From the NCBI GenBank assembly GCA_963931445.1, contig OZ007016.1, positions 682,001-746,000 on the forward strand: a stretch of 64,000 bases of DNA, given 5' to 3'. Shown in pieces: positions 1 to 8,591 of the stretch. Source of the stretch: CALXVA01 sp944393025. Lineage in GTDB: Bacteria; Bacillota; Clostridia; TANB77; CAG-508. The notes beneath the pieces are model-generated. The model made no database searches. It was not told the origin of the DNA and was given only the letters and a program-made list of their open reading frames with translations. Within the stretch, counting starts at the first letter, position 1. Every line of letters begins with the position of its first letter. The position numbers were made by a program, and so were the translations under genes.

Positions 1-2
1 TT

Positions 3-629
3 AATATGGCAAAAGAAACTGGTGATATTGTTTTAGCAAGTTCAGATGTTACAGCTTTTATGGAATATAAAGAGCAAGACCCAAGAGAAACGATAGTAAA
101 AGATGGAGATAGAATAGTAGGACTAGAAACAATTATACCAACTTTATATAAATATTATAAAGAAAGATATACAGTAGTATTTATGAATGCAAATGGAACA
201 CCATTAACAATATATGAATCTAAAACTAAGCCAGCTTTATGGAGTACTAATTATACAAATAAATATTATGAAGAAACTTATAAATCATATGTTTGTTCAT
301 TTGACATAGAAGAAGAAACAAGAAGACATGAGCCTTGGGTAGGAAGTGCAAGTAGTTGTAAAGAAAATTTAGATAAATTTTTATCAGGAGGCACTTTTAT
401 AGACCCAAGTGGAGGAGAAAATTATAATTATGGCTCTTCAGTAGATATTAAACATGATTGGGGAAATAAAGGATTTATAGAAGAATTCAAAAACACAAAG
501 TTTAGAGAGAGTTTAGGTGAATATATAGTAAATGAAATAGATGAAGCAACATCAGGTGATACATCTGCTACAGCAAATGTAGAACCAAAAACTAAAAGAG
601 TTATAATATATACAATATATAATGGATAA
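3..629 (+). CDS. Unrecognised envelope/pilus-associated protein, 5' partial
   Basis: The frame is open to the left edge, so the ATG at position 6 may be internal and the true N terminus is probably outside the window. At least 207 residues are visible, rich in Tyr, Lys and Glu, with an acidic/Ser-Thr-rich stretch (about residues 180-195) just before the C terminus. I recognise no family. It is followed after 57 bp by a protein with a pilin-like N-terminal hydrophobic helix and then by another, so by context it may be one of several TadE-like or pseudopilin-like proteins of a pilus or secretion locus (inference only). Two Cys residues about 20 apart (VCSF, SSCKE) could form a disulfide, which would fit an extracellular protein. 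Confidence 0.6.
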   Translation, partial: NMAKETGDIVLASSDVTAFMEYKEQDPRETIVKDGDRIVGLETIIPTLYKYYKERYTVVFMNANGTPLTIYESKTKPALWSTNYTNKYYEETYKSYVCSFDIEEETRRHEPWVGSASSCKENLDKFLSGGTFIDPSGGENYNYGSSVDIKHDWGNKGFIEEFKNTKFRESLGEYIVNEIDEATSGDTSATANVEPKTKRVIIYTIYNG

Positions 630-686
630 ATAATTACATAATTAAAATTTGTGAATTTATAAAAACAGCAGAAAGGATGGAAAAAG

Positions 687-1220
687 ATGGGAGATAGTTT
701 AATAACAGTTGTAGCAATATTTTTAGCAGCAATTTTAATGTTTATATTTCCTTTAATGTCATTAGCAGAAAAAAATGACAATATATCTCAACTTGCAGTT
801 CAAACAGCTACTACAAAATTTGTAGATGATGTTAGAACAACAGGAAAAATGACATTAGAAGATTATGAAGGCTATTTAGGAGAAATTAACTCTACTGGAA
901 ATGCATTTGAAGCAGAAATACTAATACAACAACTAGATGATAACCCAGGTAAAAAAACTACTCAGGTAGAATCAACTAAAATAGGCGAAAACTTGTATTA
1001 TAATATATATACAACACAAGTTATGAATAAATTATATGAAACAGGAAGAATAAATCTTAAAGAAGGAGATATTGTAACTGTTACAGTAAAAAATACTAAT
1101 CAAACAATCTCTCAATTATTAAGAAACTTTTTCTATACAATAGCTGGAAACGATTCTTATGAAATAGTAGGTCAACATTCTGGAATAGTATCAGTTAATG
1201 CTAGTACATCAGGAAGCTAA
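687..1220 (+). CDS. Membrane-anchored pseudopilin-like protein, function unknown
   Basis: 177 residues. The N terminus (about residues 4-27, SLITVVAIFLAAILMFIFPL) is one long hydrophobic helix directly followed by a polar helical segment, the layout of TadE/pseudopilin-type proteins, but there is no K-G/E prepilin cleavage motif, so the family call is tentative. The rest is a small extracellular domain with a Thr/Ser-rich tail. A good SD (AGAAAGGATGG) lies upstream of the ATG. It sits between two other secreted or anchored proteins reading the same way and is followed by a hairpin terminator. Role in pilus assembly is inferred from architecture and context, not from a recognised motif. Confidence 0.65.
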   Translation: MGDSLITVVAIFLAAILMFIFPLMSLAEKNDNISQLAVQTATTKFVDDVRTTGKMTLEDYEGYLGEINSTGNAFEAEILIQQLDDNPGKKTTQVESTKIGENLYYNIYTTQVMNKLYETGRINLKEGDIVTVTVKNTNQTISQLLRNFFYTIAGNDSYEIVGQHSGIVSVNASTSGS

Positions 1221-1270
1221 AATTAATTGTTGAGCAGATAATAATCTGTCTCTACAATAAAATATATGTA

Positions 1271-1297
1271 GGGGTAGAAAATATTCTATCCCTTTTA
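1271..1297 (+). terminator. Hairpin terminator-like structure
   Basis: GGGGTAGA (1271-1278) pairs with TCTATCCC (1285-1292), with one G-T pair and a 6-nt loop, followed by TTTTATTT. It separates the 177-aa protein from the 603-aa protein, so it may attenuate rather than end transcription. Confidence 0.55.
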
Positions 1298-1325
1298 TTT
1301 AACTATAATAGAAAGGTAATGAAAT

Positions 1326-3137
1326 ATGAAATTACAACATTTAGCAATTATATTTGTTATAATTATAATACCAATTTCAGTAGTTTTATCTGCATATATT
1401 CAAAACCAAATAGATCTTATAGAAATTCAAACAGCATATGATAGCATATTAATAAATTCAACATATGATGCAGTTAAAGCATTTCAATTAAATACTACTA
1501 ATAATAAATATTCTACTATTAGTGATTCAAAAATAAGAGACATAGAAGCAGCTGTTAGTACCTTTTATAATTCATTAAATACATCTATGGCAAAATATGG
1601 AATGTCACCAACAGATTTAGAAGTATATACTCCAGCATTACTTTTTACATTATATGATGGTTATTATATTTATTCATCATATAATAATGTATATTCATTA
1701 GATGATGAGAAAAAAGCTAGTATTAATTTAGATGGAAAAAATTTTGAAAATGGCTTAAAACCTTATGTATATTATTCTGCTAAATATAAATTAAATAATA
1801 GTGGGAATGTAATAGTTGTAAATTATACTTTAGATAATGAAATAACAGTATATGGAGATTTTGGAGATGGTTATGAAACAAAATCAGGTTATTTAATTGA
1901 TACTAGTAAGGTAAAAAATATAGATGAAACAAATAAAACTTTAATATATGATGGAATAGAAATTGGAAAGGAAGTATTACAAGAACATTTAATAACTATA
2001 GAAGATTCAGCTACTGGAGAAACTAAAGAAGGAGATTATAACTATATATTTTATCAAAATAAAAAAATATATCAAGACATAGACAATTATGGAAGACTAC
2101 TATATTATGATAATAACGGAGATGTAACAATAGACAACTCTATAACTGGAATACCAGTAATTTTTTGGTATGATAATTATACTAAAACATATATTCAAGA
2201 TGCTCAAACAAAAAAATATGCTCAAGAATGTCAAATGTATAGTACAAGTGCGTATGATTATTATAAAGAAGCATATGAATTTAGCATGTGGGTACAAGAT
2301 AAATTAAAAGATGTAACACAAAAAAATATGCTAAAAATAGAAAATCCTAATGAATTTATAACCCAAAAAAATAATCCAGAAGAGGAATTTTATTTATCAG
2401 AAAATACAGGTGATGATGAAAATATTTTTGAATTTAGTGATACAAATGATCCAATGCTTTCAGATTCAACATTTAATAATCATAGATTAGCTGTTATAAG
2501 AAAATCAATAGAAACTAATTTAAATGCTGTAATATCAAGCTATCAAAATACAGCTTTGTATGAATATGAAATGCCTATTATGTCATCTCAAGATTGGTAT
2601 AAAATATTAAACAATGTATCTGTAGTTTCATACATGCAAGGAATGCCAATGGCAGGATATAGATATTATAATAATTATGCAGTTATAACAAATAATGTAA
2701 ACAAAGAAGTTGTAACAAATGAAAATATTTATATAATAGCAGAAAAAACTGGCGGAACTGATAATAACAGGGAATATCATTTACCTGGTTGTAAAGAATT
2801 AATAGATGGAGTAAATAATGGTTCTTTATCAATAATTGGAGCATATTCAACAGCGAGTTTTCAAAGGCAAACAGTAAAGATTTCAGAAAATAATGAAAAG
2901 CACTTTTATTTTCAATCTCGTGTAGGAGATACATTAACAAGTTGTTACAATTGTGTGGTAAGTGCTACAGGAAACTATAGTGCAGATGATATTATAAAAG
3001 GTGAAATAAGACATTATGAAGATAAAAATGTATTATATGATAAAGATGATTTAAAAGAAATTAGAACAGCATATTTAAAAGCTTTAGCAAGAGAAAAATA
3101 TAATTTATACAAAACTAACTTTGATTTAGGCAATTAG
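1326..3137 (+). CDS. Large anchored surface protein with pilin-like N terminus
   Basis: 603 residues. Residues about 5-25 form a hydrophobic helix (LAIIFVIIIIPISVVLSAYI), followed by an amphipathic stretch beginning QNQIDLIEIQTAYDS, as in pilin-like and TadE-like proteins. The remainder is a Tyr/Asn-rich extracellular region. Near the C terminus (about residues 484-545) there is a segment with the order HLPGC ... SCYNC, four conserved-looking Cys/His ligands that could bind metal or form disulfides. No family was recognised. The SD GAAAGGTAAT lies just before the ATG. With the two preceding genes it forms a run of secreted or anchored proteins; an assembly ATPase would have to lie left of the window. 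Confidence 0.65.
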   Translation: MKLQHLAIIFVIIIIPISVVLSAYIQNQIDLIEIQTAYDSILINSTYDAVKAFQLNTTNNKYSTISDSKIRDIEAAVSTFYNSLNTSMAKYGMSPTDLEVYTPALLFTLYDGYYIYSSYNNVYSLDDEKKASINLDGKNFENGLKPYVYYSAKYKLNNSGNVIVVNYTLDNEITVYGDFGDGYETKSGYLIDTSKVKNIDETNKTLIYDGIEIGKEVLQEHLITIEDSATGETKEGDYNYIFYQNKKIYQDIDNYGRLLYYDNNGDVTIDNSITGIPVIFWYDNYTKTYIQDAQTKKYAQECQMYSTSAYDYYKEAYEFSMWVQDKLKDVTQKNMLKIENPNEFITQKNNPEEEFYLSENTGDDENIFEFSDTNDPMLSDSTFNNHRLAVIRKSIETNLNAVISSYQNTALYEYEMPIMSSQDWYKILNNVSVVSYMQGMPMAGYRYYNNYAVITNNVNKEVVTNENIYIIAEKTGGTDNNREYHLPGCKELIDGVNNGSLSIIGAYSTASFQRQTVKISENNEKHFYFQSRVGDTLTSCYNCVVSATGNYSADDIIKGEIRHYEDKNVLYDKDDLKEIRTAYLKALAREKYNLYKTNFDLGN

Positions 3138-3228
3138 GAAAAAAAATACATTATTAAAAATTAAAAACAGTTTAAAATTAATAACAATGGTTATTCTATA
3201 TATAAGAAAATATGAAAGAAGGATAACC

Positions 3229-4437
3229 ATGAAAAAATATAAAAAAATTTTAATAATATTAATTTTAATTATTATATATATGTATACATGTAATATTACT
3301 ATGTTACCCAATAATATTATTTTAATGCAAGGAGAAAAATTAAATTTAAATGCAATTTTTGGAATAAACATAGTAAATATAGAGGCAATGGAAGCATCTA
3401 GTAATTTAAATAATAGTATAGTAGAAAAAACAGGTAAAATAGATTTAGAACTTAATTTATTTAATATGTTTTCATTAAAAGACATAACTGTTAATGTAAT
3501 TCCTAAAACTACAGTTATTCCAATGGGAAAAGCAATAGGTATGAAAATGTATACAAATGGTGTTTTAGTAGTTGGAATGTCTGAAATAGATGGAAAAAAA
3601 CCTTATGAAAAATCTGGAATAGAAGCAGGAGATAAAATAATAGAAGTAAATAATACAAAAGTAAACAATACTGATGAATTAATTGCTTGTGTAAATAATT
3701 CAAATGGAAAACAAATTGAAATAACATATATTAGTGATGATAAAGAAAAAACAACAAGTATTGAACCAGTGAAAACCGAAAAAAATGAATACAAATTAGG
3801 TTTATGGGTAAGAGATGCAACTGCTGGTGTAGGAACACTTACATTTTACGAACCATCTACAGGAGGATTTGGTGCACTAGGGCATGGAATAAATGATGTA
3901 GATACTGATGAATTAATAGATATAGCAAATGGAGAATTAGTAACTACAAATATTGTAGATATTGTAAAAGGAAAAGATGGCTCACCAGGAGAAATAAGAG
4001 GAAGTATAGATAATTCTGAAACAATTGGAAATATATCAAAAAATTCTAATTATGGAGTATATGGAAAAATATCTGATATAAGCAAATTAAGTACTTTCAA
4101 ATATAATGAAATTGAAGTAGCAAATAGAAATGAAATAACTACTGGTAATGCACAAATATTGTGCGAACTAGAAAATGGAAAAATTGAAACTTATGAAATT
4201 AATATACAAAAAATATTTTTAGAAAATAACCAAAATAATAAAAGTATGTTAATAAAAATAACAGACGAAAAATTAATTGAAAAAACAGGAGGAATTATTC
4301 AAGGAATGAGTGGAGCGCCAATAATACAAAATGGAAAATTTATAGGGGCAATAACACATGTATTAGTAAATGATTCGAAAATGGGTTATGCAGTATTTGG
4401 AGATTTAATGATTAAACAAATGAGAGAGGTAAGTTAA
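3229..4437 (+). CDS. spoIVB: SpoIVB-like sporulation serine peptidase (S55)
   Basis: 402 residues from ATG 3229, chosen because GAAAGAAGGA lies just upstream; an in-frame ATG at 3187 has no SD. Order: N-terminal signal anchor (about 5-25), a PDZ domain (YEKSGIEAGDKIIEVNNTKV, about 125-145), then the S55 peptidase domain with the histidine motif GALGHGIND and the serine motif GMSGAPII. In Bacillus subtilis SpoIVB is secreted from the forespore into the intermembrane space, where it cleaves SpoIVFA to trigger SigK activation. It overlaps the next gene by one base (TAATG), so the two are probably translationally coupled. No SigF/SigG-type promoter could be assigned with confidence. Confidence 0.9.
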   Translation: MKKYKKILIILILIIIYMYTCNITMLPNNIILMQGEKLNLNAIFGINIVNIEAMEASSNLNNSIVEKTGKIDLELNLFNMFSLKDITVNVIPKTTVIPMGKAIGMKMYTNGVLVVGMSEIDGKKPYEKSGIEAGDKIIEVNNTKVNNTDELIACVNNSNGKQIEITYISDDKEKTTSIEPVKTEKNEYKLGLWVRDATAGVGTLTFYEPSTGGFGALGHGINDVDTDELIDIANGELVTTNIVDIVKGKDGSPGEIRGSIDNSETIGNISKNSNYGVYGKISDISKLSTFKYNEIEVANRNEITTGNAQILCELENGKIETYEINIQKIFLENNQNNKSMLIKITDEKLIEKTGGIIQGMSGAPIIQNGKFIGAITHVLVNDSKMGYAVFGDLMIKQMREVS

Positions 4438-5594
4438 TGAAAAATAGCAAAGGTGTAACAATAGTTTTTATAACAATAATTATTTTAGTAATAATATTAA
4501 TAGCATTTTTAGTTTATGAAATTGTATTTGTAGATATATTCGACATTATGAACAAAAATGAAGTTGCAAAAAATAATAAACCTATTTTAAATATTTCAAC
4601 AAATGTTAATGAAATAAATGAAGACGAAATTAATATAACCCAAAATGTACAACAAAATGAAGAATATGCCAATTTAGAAAATCTATATGAAAATATTATA
4701 ACAACACAAGAAAATGTAGATTACTATTATTATGACCAACTAGATGAATATGCAAAAATTATTTATAAAGGTTTTGAAAATAATAAAGAAAATATGAAAT
4801 CTGGAACATATACAATTGATTTTGGAAATCAATTTAATGAATTATTAAATTCAGATGGAGGAGAAGAAAAATTAAATATAGCATTTCAATCAGCTTGGAA
4901 TGCTTATACATATGACAATATGGATTTATTTTATATAGATGTTGAAAAATTAATTTTAACAATAAACACTACAACAGCATTATCTATCCATAATGTAAAA
5001 ATATCTAATGGGGAAAATAATTCATATTTAAAACAGGAATTTCAAACAAATATTAATTTAAATGAAAAACTAGAATTATTAAATAAAATAAAAGGTCAAA
5101 TAAAAAGTCAACTAGAAGGTTATACAGATTATGTAAAAGTAAAAGAAGTACATAATTGGTTAATAAAAGCTATAGAATATGATACAAACGAAACTACTAT
5201 TGAACCATACTCAATATATGGTGCTCTAACACAAGGAAAAGCAGTATGTGAAGGTTATGCAAGAAGTTTTAAATATATAATGGATGAATTAGAAATACCA
5301 TGTGTATTAGTAAGTGGAACTGCAACAAATTCAAATGGAATAACAGAATCACATGCTTGGAATTATGTATTATTAAATGGAGATTGGTATGCAATAGATG
5401 TAACATGGGATGATCCAATAATAATAGGAGAAGGAACTGTTTCAGAAGATACAAATTATAAATATTTCTTAAAAGGAGCGAATTCATTTTTAATAACACA
5501 TACACCAGATGGCTATTTATCACAAAATAGTATAGAATTTAAATTCCCAACATTAAATAACAATGACTATGAAATTTTAGAAGTTACTAATTAA
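4437..5594 (+). CDS. Anchored transglutaminase-like protein
   Basis: 385 residues with an N-terminal membrane anchor (about 7-27), an Asn/Glu-rich linker and a C-terminal transglutaminase-like (papain-fold) domain. The catalytic triad is visible in order: Cys in AVCEGYARSF (about residue 271), His in SHAWNYV (about 305) and Asp in AIDVTWDDP (about 321). Such domains act as peptidases or cross-linkers at the cell surface. The ATG overlaps the stop codon of spoIVB, linking the pair in one operon and suggesting a sporulation-time envelope role (inference). The substrate cannot be read from the sequence. Confidence 0.85.
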   Translation: MKNSKGVTIVFITIIILVIILIAFLVYEIVFVDIFDIMNKNEVAKNNKPILNISTNVNEINEDEINITQNVQQNEEYANLENLYENIITTQENVDYYYYDQLDEYAKIIYKGFENNKENMKSGTYTIDFGNQFNELLNSDGGEEKLNIAFQSAWNAYTYDNMDLFYIDVEKLILTINTTTALSIHNVKISNGENNSYLKQEFQTNINLNEKLELLNKIKGQIKSQLEGYTDYVKVKEVHNWLIKAIEYDTNETTIEPYSIYGALTQGKAVCEGYARSFKYIMDELEIPCVLVSGTATNSNGITESHAWNYVLLNGDWYAIDVTWDDPIIIGEGTVSEDTNYKYFLKGANSFLITHTPDGYLSQNSIEFKFPTLNNNDYEILEVTN

Positions 5595-5598
5595 TAAA

Positions 5599-5631
5599 TT
5601 GTGTCAATATTCCCCATCACCATTGACACAA
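5599..5631. repeat. Inverted repeat overlapping the rpsO promoter region
   Basis: TTGTGTCAAT (5599-5608) and ATTGACACAA (5622-5631) form a perfect 10-bp inverted repeat with a 13-nt spacer just upstream of the rpsO -35 box. On the plus strand an A-run follows instead of a T-run, so a standard terminator is unlikely; an operator or a minus-strand structure is possible. Confidence 0.45.
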
Positions 5632-5639
5632 AAAAAGTG

Positions 5640-5668
5640 TTGCAATTATTAAAAAAGTGTGATACAAT
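5640..5668 (+). promoter_or_regulatory. SigA-type promoter of rpsO
   Basis: TTGCAA (5640-5645), 17-bp spacer, TACAAT (5663-5668), with TGTGA just before the -10. The expected start near 5675 leaves a roughly 90-nt 5' UTR before rpsO, long enough for an S15 autoregulatory leader, although I could not assign a known S15 leader class. Confidence 0.7.
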
Positions 5669-5765
5669 ACTATATGTACAAAATATACCTTATACTTAGT
5701 TTTAGGAAATAACACCACTTTAACTCAGTTTAAGGCAAATTGAATATAATATAGGAGGTGCAACT

Positions 5766-6029
5766 ATGACAATAGAAAAAAAGCAAGAAATAATTAAAGA
5801 GTATAGAAGAGATGAAAAAGATACTGGTTCTCCAGAAGTTCAAATAGCTCTTTTAACACAAAGAATTAATGAGTTAACAGAACATTTAAAAGTTCATAAA
5901 AAAGATAATCATTCAAGAAGAGGACTTTTAAAAATGGTTGGTTCAAGAAGAAATTTACTTAACTATTTAAGTAAAAAAGATATTCAAAGATATAGAGATA
6001 TAGTTGAAAAATTAGGATTAAGAAAATAA
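5766..6029 (+). CDS. rpsO: 30S ribosomal protein S15
   Basis: 87 residues, the normal length. It has the family signature TGSPEVQIALLTQRINELTEHLK followed by KDNHSRRGLLKMVGSRRNLLNYL, the helical region that contacts the 16S rRNA central domain. AGGAGGTG lies 6-8 nt before the ATG. S15 is a primary 16S-binding protein and often regulates its own mRNA. It is followed by a terminator and then pnp, the conserved rpsO-pnp order. Confidence 0.97.
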   Translation: MTIEKKQEIIKEYRRDEKDTGSPEVQIALLTQRINELTEHLKVHKKDNHSRRGLLKMVGSRRNLLNYLSKKDIQRYRDIVEKLGLRK

Positions 6030-6041
6030 TTATTGCATAAT

Positions 6042-6071
6042 GGGCGTTTAGCTTTGGCTTAACGCCCTTTT
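6042..6071 (+). terminator. Terminator after rpsO
   Basis: GGGCGTT (6042-6048) pairs with AACGCCC (6061-6067), with AGC/GCT continuing the stem inside, followed by TTTT. It is unusually GC-rich for this genome. Confidence 0.75.
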
Positions 6072-6115
6072 GCAAAGAATGTAGATTATGCAATAATCAA
6101 AATTGAGGTATTACT

Positions 6116-6200
6116 AGCACAAAAAATTAGTAGGTAGCTTGTATAATGTGCTACTTAGCTTTAAATAGCATAGTATAGAGGTTACAACTAATTTTGTGCT
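6116..6200 (+). ncRNA. Structured pnp leader element
   Basis: AGCACAAAA(AA)ATTAGT (6116-6131) is complementary to ACTAATTTTGTGCT (6187-6200), closing an 85-nt domain. Inside are the hairpin GTAGC (6134-6138)/GCTAC (6150-6154) and a smaller GCT/AGC hairpin, giving a multibranch fold. It lies between the rpsO terminator and pnp. In Enterobacteria a long pnp leader stem is cut by RNase III and then controlled by PNPase; a similar role here is inference. Confidence 0.5.
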
Positions 6201-6234
6201 ATTAATAAAACAATATATAGAATAAAAAATATAG

Positions 6235-6281
6235 AAAGGAGTAGTATGATTTATAAATCATACAAACAAAATTATGTTTAA
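6235..6281 (+). promoter_or_regulatory. pnp ribosome binding site with hairpin and overlapping 11-codon ORF
   Basis: AAAGGAG (6235-6241) is 32 nt from the pnp ATG at 6274, too far for direct use. Between them lies a perfect 18-bp palindrome (6245-6262, TATGATTTA/TAAATCATA). An ATG within the palindrome (6246) opens a short frame MIYKSYKQNYV that stops at 6279-6281, overlapping the pnp start. Either a hairpin brings the SD closer to pnp, or a leader peptide couples translation. Confidence 0.5.
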
Positions 6282-8376
6282 AAGTTATAGTACAAAATTA
6301 GCAGGAAGAGATTTAGTAGTAGAAACAGGAAAAATTTGTGGACTTGCAAATGGAAGTGTAGTAGTAAAATATGGAGATACAGTTGTAATGGTAAATGTTA
6401 CAGCAGCAAAAGAACCAAAAGAAGGAATAGACTTTTTCCCACTATCAGTAGATTATGAAGAAAAATTATATGCAGTAGGAAAAATACCAGGAAGTTTTAC
6501 TAAAAGAGAGGGAAAACCAACAGATAAAGCAATACTTACATCAAGAGCAATAGATAGACCATTAAGACCATTATTTCCAAAAGACTTTAGAAATGATGTA
6601 TGTGTTACAGCTACAGTTTTATCAGTAGAACAAGATAATAGCCCAGAAGTTTGTGCAATGATAGGAGCAGCTGCAGCATTAGAAATATCAGATATACCAT
6701 TTAATGGACCAACAGCAGCAGTAGCAGTAGGTTGGGTAGATGACAAGATAGTGATAAATCCAACAGTTAAACAAAGAGAAAAAAGCAAATTAACTGCAAC
6801 AGTAGCAGGAACTTTAGAAAAAATTACAATGATTGAAGCAGGTGCTGAAGAAATACCAAATGAAAAAATGTTAGAAGCAATAAAAATGGCACATGATGAA
6901 ATAAAAAATGTATGTAATTTTATATCTAGTATAAAGCAAGAAATAGGAAAACCAAAATTCGAATATCAAAGTTTTGCTGTTGAAAAAGAATTTTATGAAG
7001 ATATAGTAGCTAATTTTAAAGAGAGAATGTATCAAGATGTACAAGCTACAGATAAAGAAGTAAGAGATGCTAATATAGATAAAATTACAGAAGATATAAA
7101 AAGTTATGTGGCAGAAAAATATGGAGAAGAAGCTGTAGAAGAAAGAAAAATGGAAATAGCAGACAGTATACATGACTTAGAAAAAGCTTGTGTAAGAGAA
7201 ATGATATTAGAAGAACATAAACGCCCAGACGGAAGAAAAATAGATGAAATAAGACCTCTTTCTTGTGAAGTAGGAGTTCTTCCAAGAGTACATGGAAGCG
7301 CAATATTTACAAGAGGACAAACACAAGTAATGTCTATTGTAACTTTAGGCATGAAAAGTGAAGAACAAATATTAGATGGAATTGATGAAGAAGAATCAAA
7401 AAGATATATGCATCAATATAACTTTCCATCATATTCAGTAGGAGAAGCAAGACCATCAAGAGGACCAGGAAGAAGAGAAATTGGTCATGGCGCTTTAGCA
7501 GAAAAAGCATTAGTTCCAGTATTACCTTCAGAAGAAGAATTTCCTTATGCAATAAGAGTTGTATCAGAAGTGCTCTCATCAAATGGATCAACATCACAAG
7601 CAAGTATATGCGGAAGTACACTTTCATTAATGGATGCAGGTGTTCCAATTAGAAAACCAGTTGCAGGTATTTCCACAGGATTAGTTACAGATAAAAATAA
7701 TCCAAATAGATATATAATGCTTACAGATATTCAAGGAATAGAAGATTTCTTTGGAGATATGGACTTTAAAGTTGGTGGTACAAAAGACGGTATTACAGCA
7801 ATACAAGTAGATATAAAAATTGATGGTTTAACTTATGATATTATAAAAGAAGCATTTGAAAGAACAAAAGTAGCAAGAGATTATATACTAGATGAAATAA
7901 TGCTTCCAGTTATTGATAAACCAAGAGCAGATATATCTAAATATGCACCAAGAATTCTAACAACAAAAATAAACCCAGACAAAATAAAAGATGTTATAGG
8001 AACAGGTGGAAAGGTTATAAACAAAATTATAGAAGAAACAGGTGTAAAAATAGATATAGAAGAAGATGGACAAGTTTTTGTATATTCAAACGATATGGAA
8101 AGTGCTGAAAAGGCAATGAAAATGATAGAAATAATTACAAGAGAAATAGAACCAGGAAAAATATATGATGGTGTAATTACTAAAATAATGTCATTTGGAG
8201 CATTTGTAGACTTAGGAGGAGGAAAAGAAGGCTTACTTCATATATCAAAAATATCTAGCAAAAGAGTAGAAAAAGTAGAAGATGTACTTTCAGTAGGAGA
8301 TGAAATTACAGTTAAAGTAACAGATATAGACAATCAAGGAAGAATCAACTTAAGCATGAAAGACTTAGAAGAATAA
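6274..8376 (+). CDS. pnp: Polyribonucleotide nucleotidyltransferase (PNPase)
   Basis: 700 residues, full length. PNPase degrades RNA 3'-5' using phosphate and can add tails in reverse, acting as a trimer. Order: first RNase PH domain (about 10-230), helical linker, second RNase PH domain (about 315-545, with GGTKDGITAIQVDIKIDG near 502-519), KH domain (DVIGTGGKVINKII, about 569-583) and S1 domain (GVITKIMSFGAFVDLGGG, from about 631). The start agrees with the family N terminus MFKSYSTKLAGRDLVVETGK. There is no close SD (see the leader entry). The gene is followed by a GGGGACAGGTCT repeat cluster. Confidence 0.97.
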   Translation: MFKSYSTKLAGRDLVVETGKICGLANGSVVVKYGDTVVMVNVTAAKEPKEGIDFFPLSVDYEEKLYAVGKIPGSFTKREGKPTDKAILTSRAIDRPLRPLFPKDFRNDVCVTATVLSVEQDNSPEVCAMIGAAAALEISDIPFNGPTAAVAVGWVDDKIVINPTVKQREKSKLTATVAGTLEKITMIEAGAEEIPNEKMLEAIKMAHDEIKNVCNFISSIKQEIGKPKFEYQSFAVEKEFYEDIVANFKERMYQDVQATDKEVRDANIDKITEDIKSYVAEKYGEEAVEERKMEIADSIHDLEKACVREMILEEHKRPDGRKIDEIRPLSCEVGVLPRVHGSAIFTRGQTQVMSIVTLGMKSEEQILDGIDEEESKRYMHQYNFPSYSVGEARPSRGPGRREIGHGALAEKALVPVLPSEEEFPYAIRVVSEVLSSNGSTSQASICGSTLSLMDAGVPIRKPVAGISTGLVTDKNNPNRYIMLTDIQGIEDFFGDMDFKVGGTKDGITAIQVDIKIDGLTYDIIKEAFERTKVARDYILDEIMLPVIDKPRADISKYAPRILTTKINPDKIKDVIGTGGKVINKIIEETGVKIDIEEDGQVFVYSNDMESAEKAMKMIEIITREIEPGKIYDGVITKIMSFGAFVDLGGGKEGLLHISKISSKRVEKVEDVLSVGDEITVKVTDIDNQGRINLSMKDLEE

Positions 8377-8388
8377 TTCCTTCGCTTT

Positions 8389-8479
8389 GGGGACAGGTCT
8401 AAAACCGAATAAAAATTCGTTTTGGGGACAGGTCTGAAAACGAAAAAAAGTTCGTTTTTAGACCTGTCCCCAAAACGAA
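8389..8479. repeat. GGGGACAGGTCT dispersed repeat: one direct copy plus an inverted pair
   Basis: GGGGACAGGTCT occurs at 8389-8400 and 8424-8435, and inverted at 8460-8471. The last two lie in a 29-bp inverted repeat (8416-8444 and 8451-8479, one mismatch) with a 6-nt loop, bounded by TTCGTTTT / AAAACGAA. The same unit recurs at 34.8 kb. It resembles REP-type elements mobilised by Y1 (RAYT) transposases, none of which is in this window. The hairpin is followed by AAATTTTT and could also terminate pnp transcripts. Confidence 0.75.
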
Positions 8480-8496
8480 AAAATTTTTCAAAAGTG

Positions 8497-8525
8497 TTGT
8501 AAAATTTATAAATAATTGGTATACT
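8497..8525 (+). promoter_or_regulatory. Promoter of the asp23-amaP operon
   Basis: TTGTAA (8497-8502), 17-bp spacer, TATACT (8520-8525) preceded by TTGG. It lies about 65 bp before the Asp23 gene and after the repeat hairpin. Confidence 0.6.
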
Positions 8526-8591
8526 AGTGTTATTAGAAAAGCAATATAATTTTTACTAATATATATTTATAAATTTTTAGGAGGTATTATT

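Noticed and set aside
5599..5631. Terminator after the transglutaminase-like gene
   Set aside because: The inverted repeat is perfect but followed by an A-run rather than a T-run on the coding strand, so it is listed as a repeat or possible operator.
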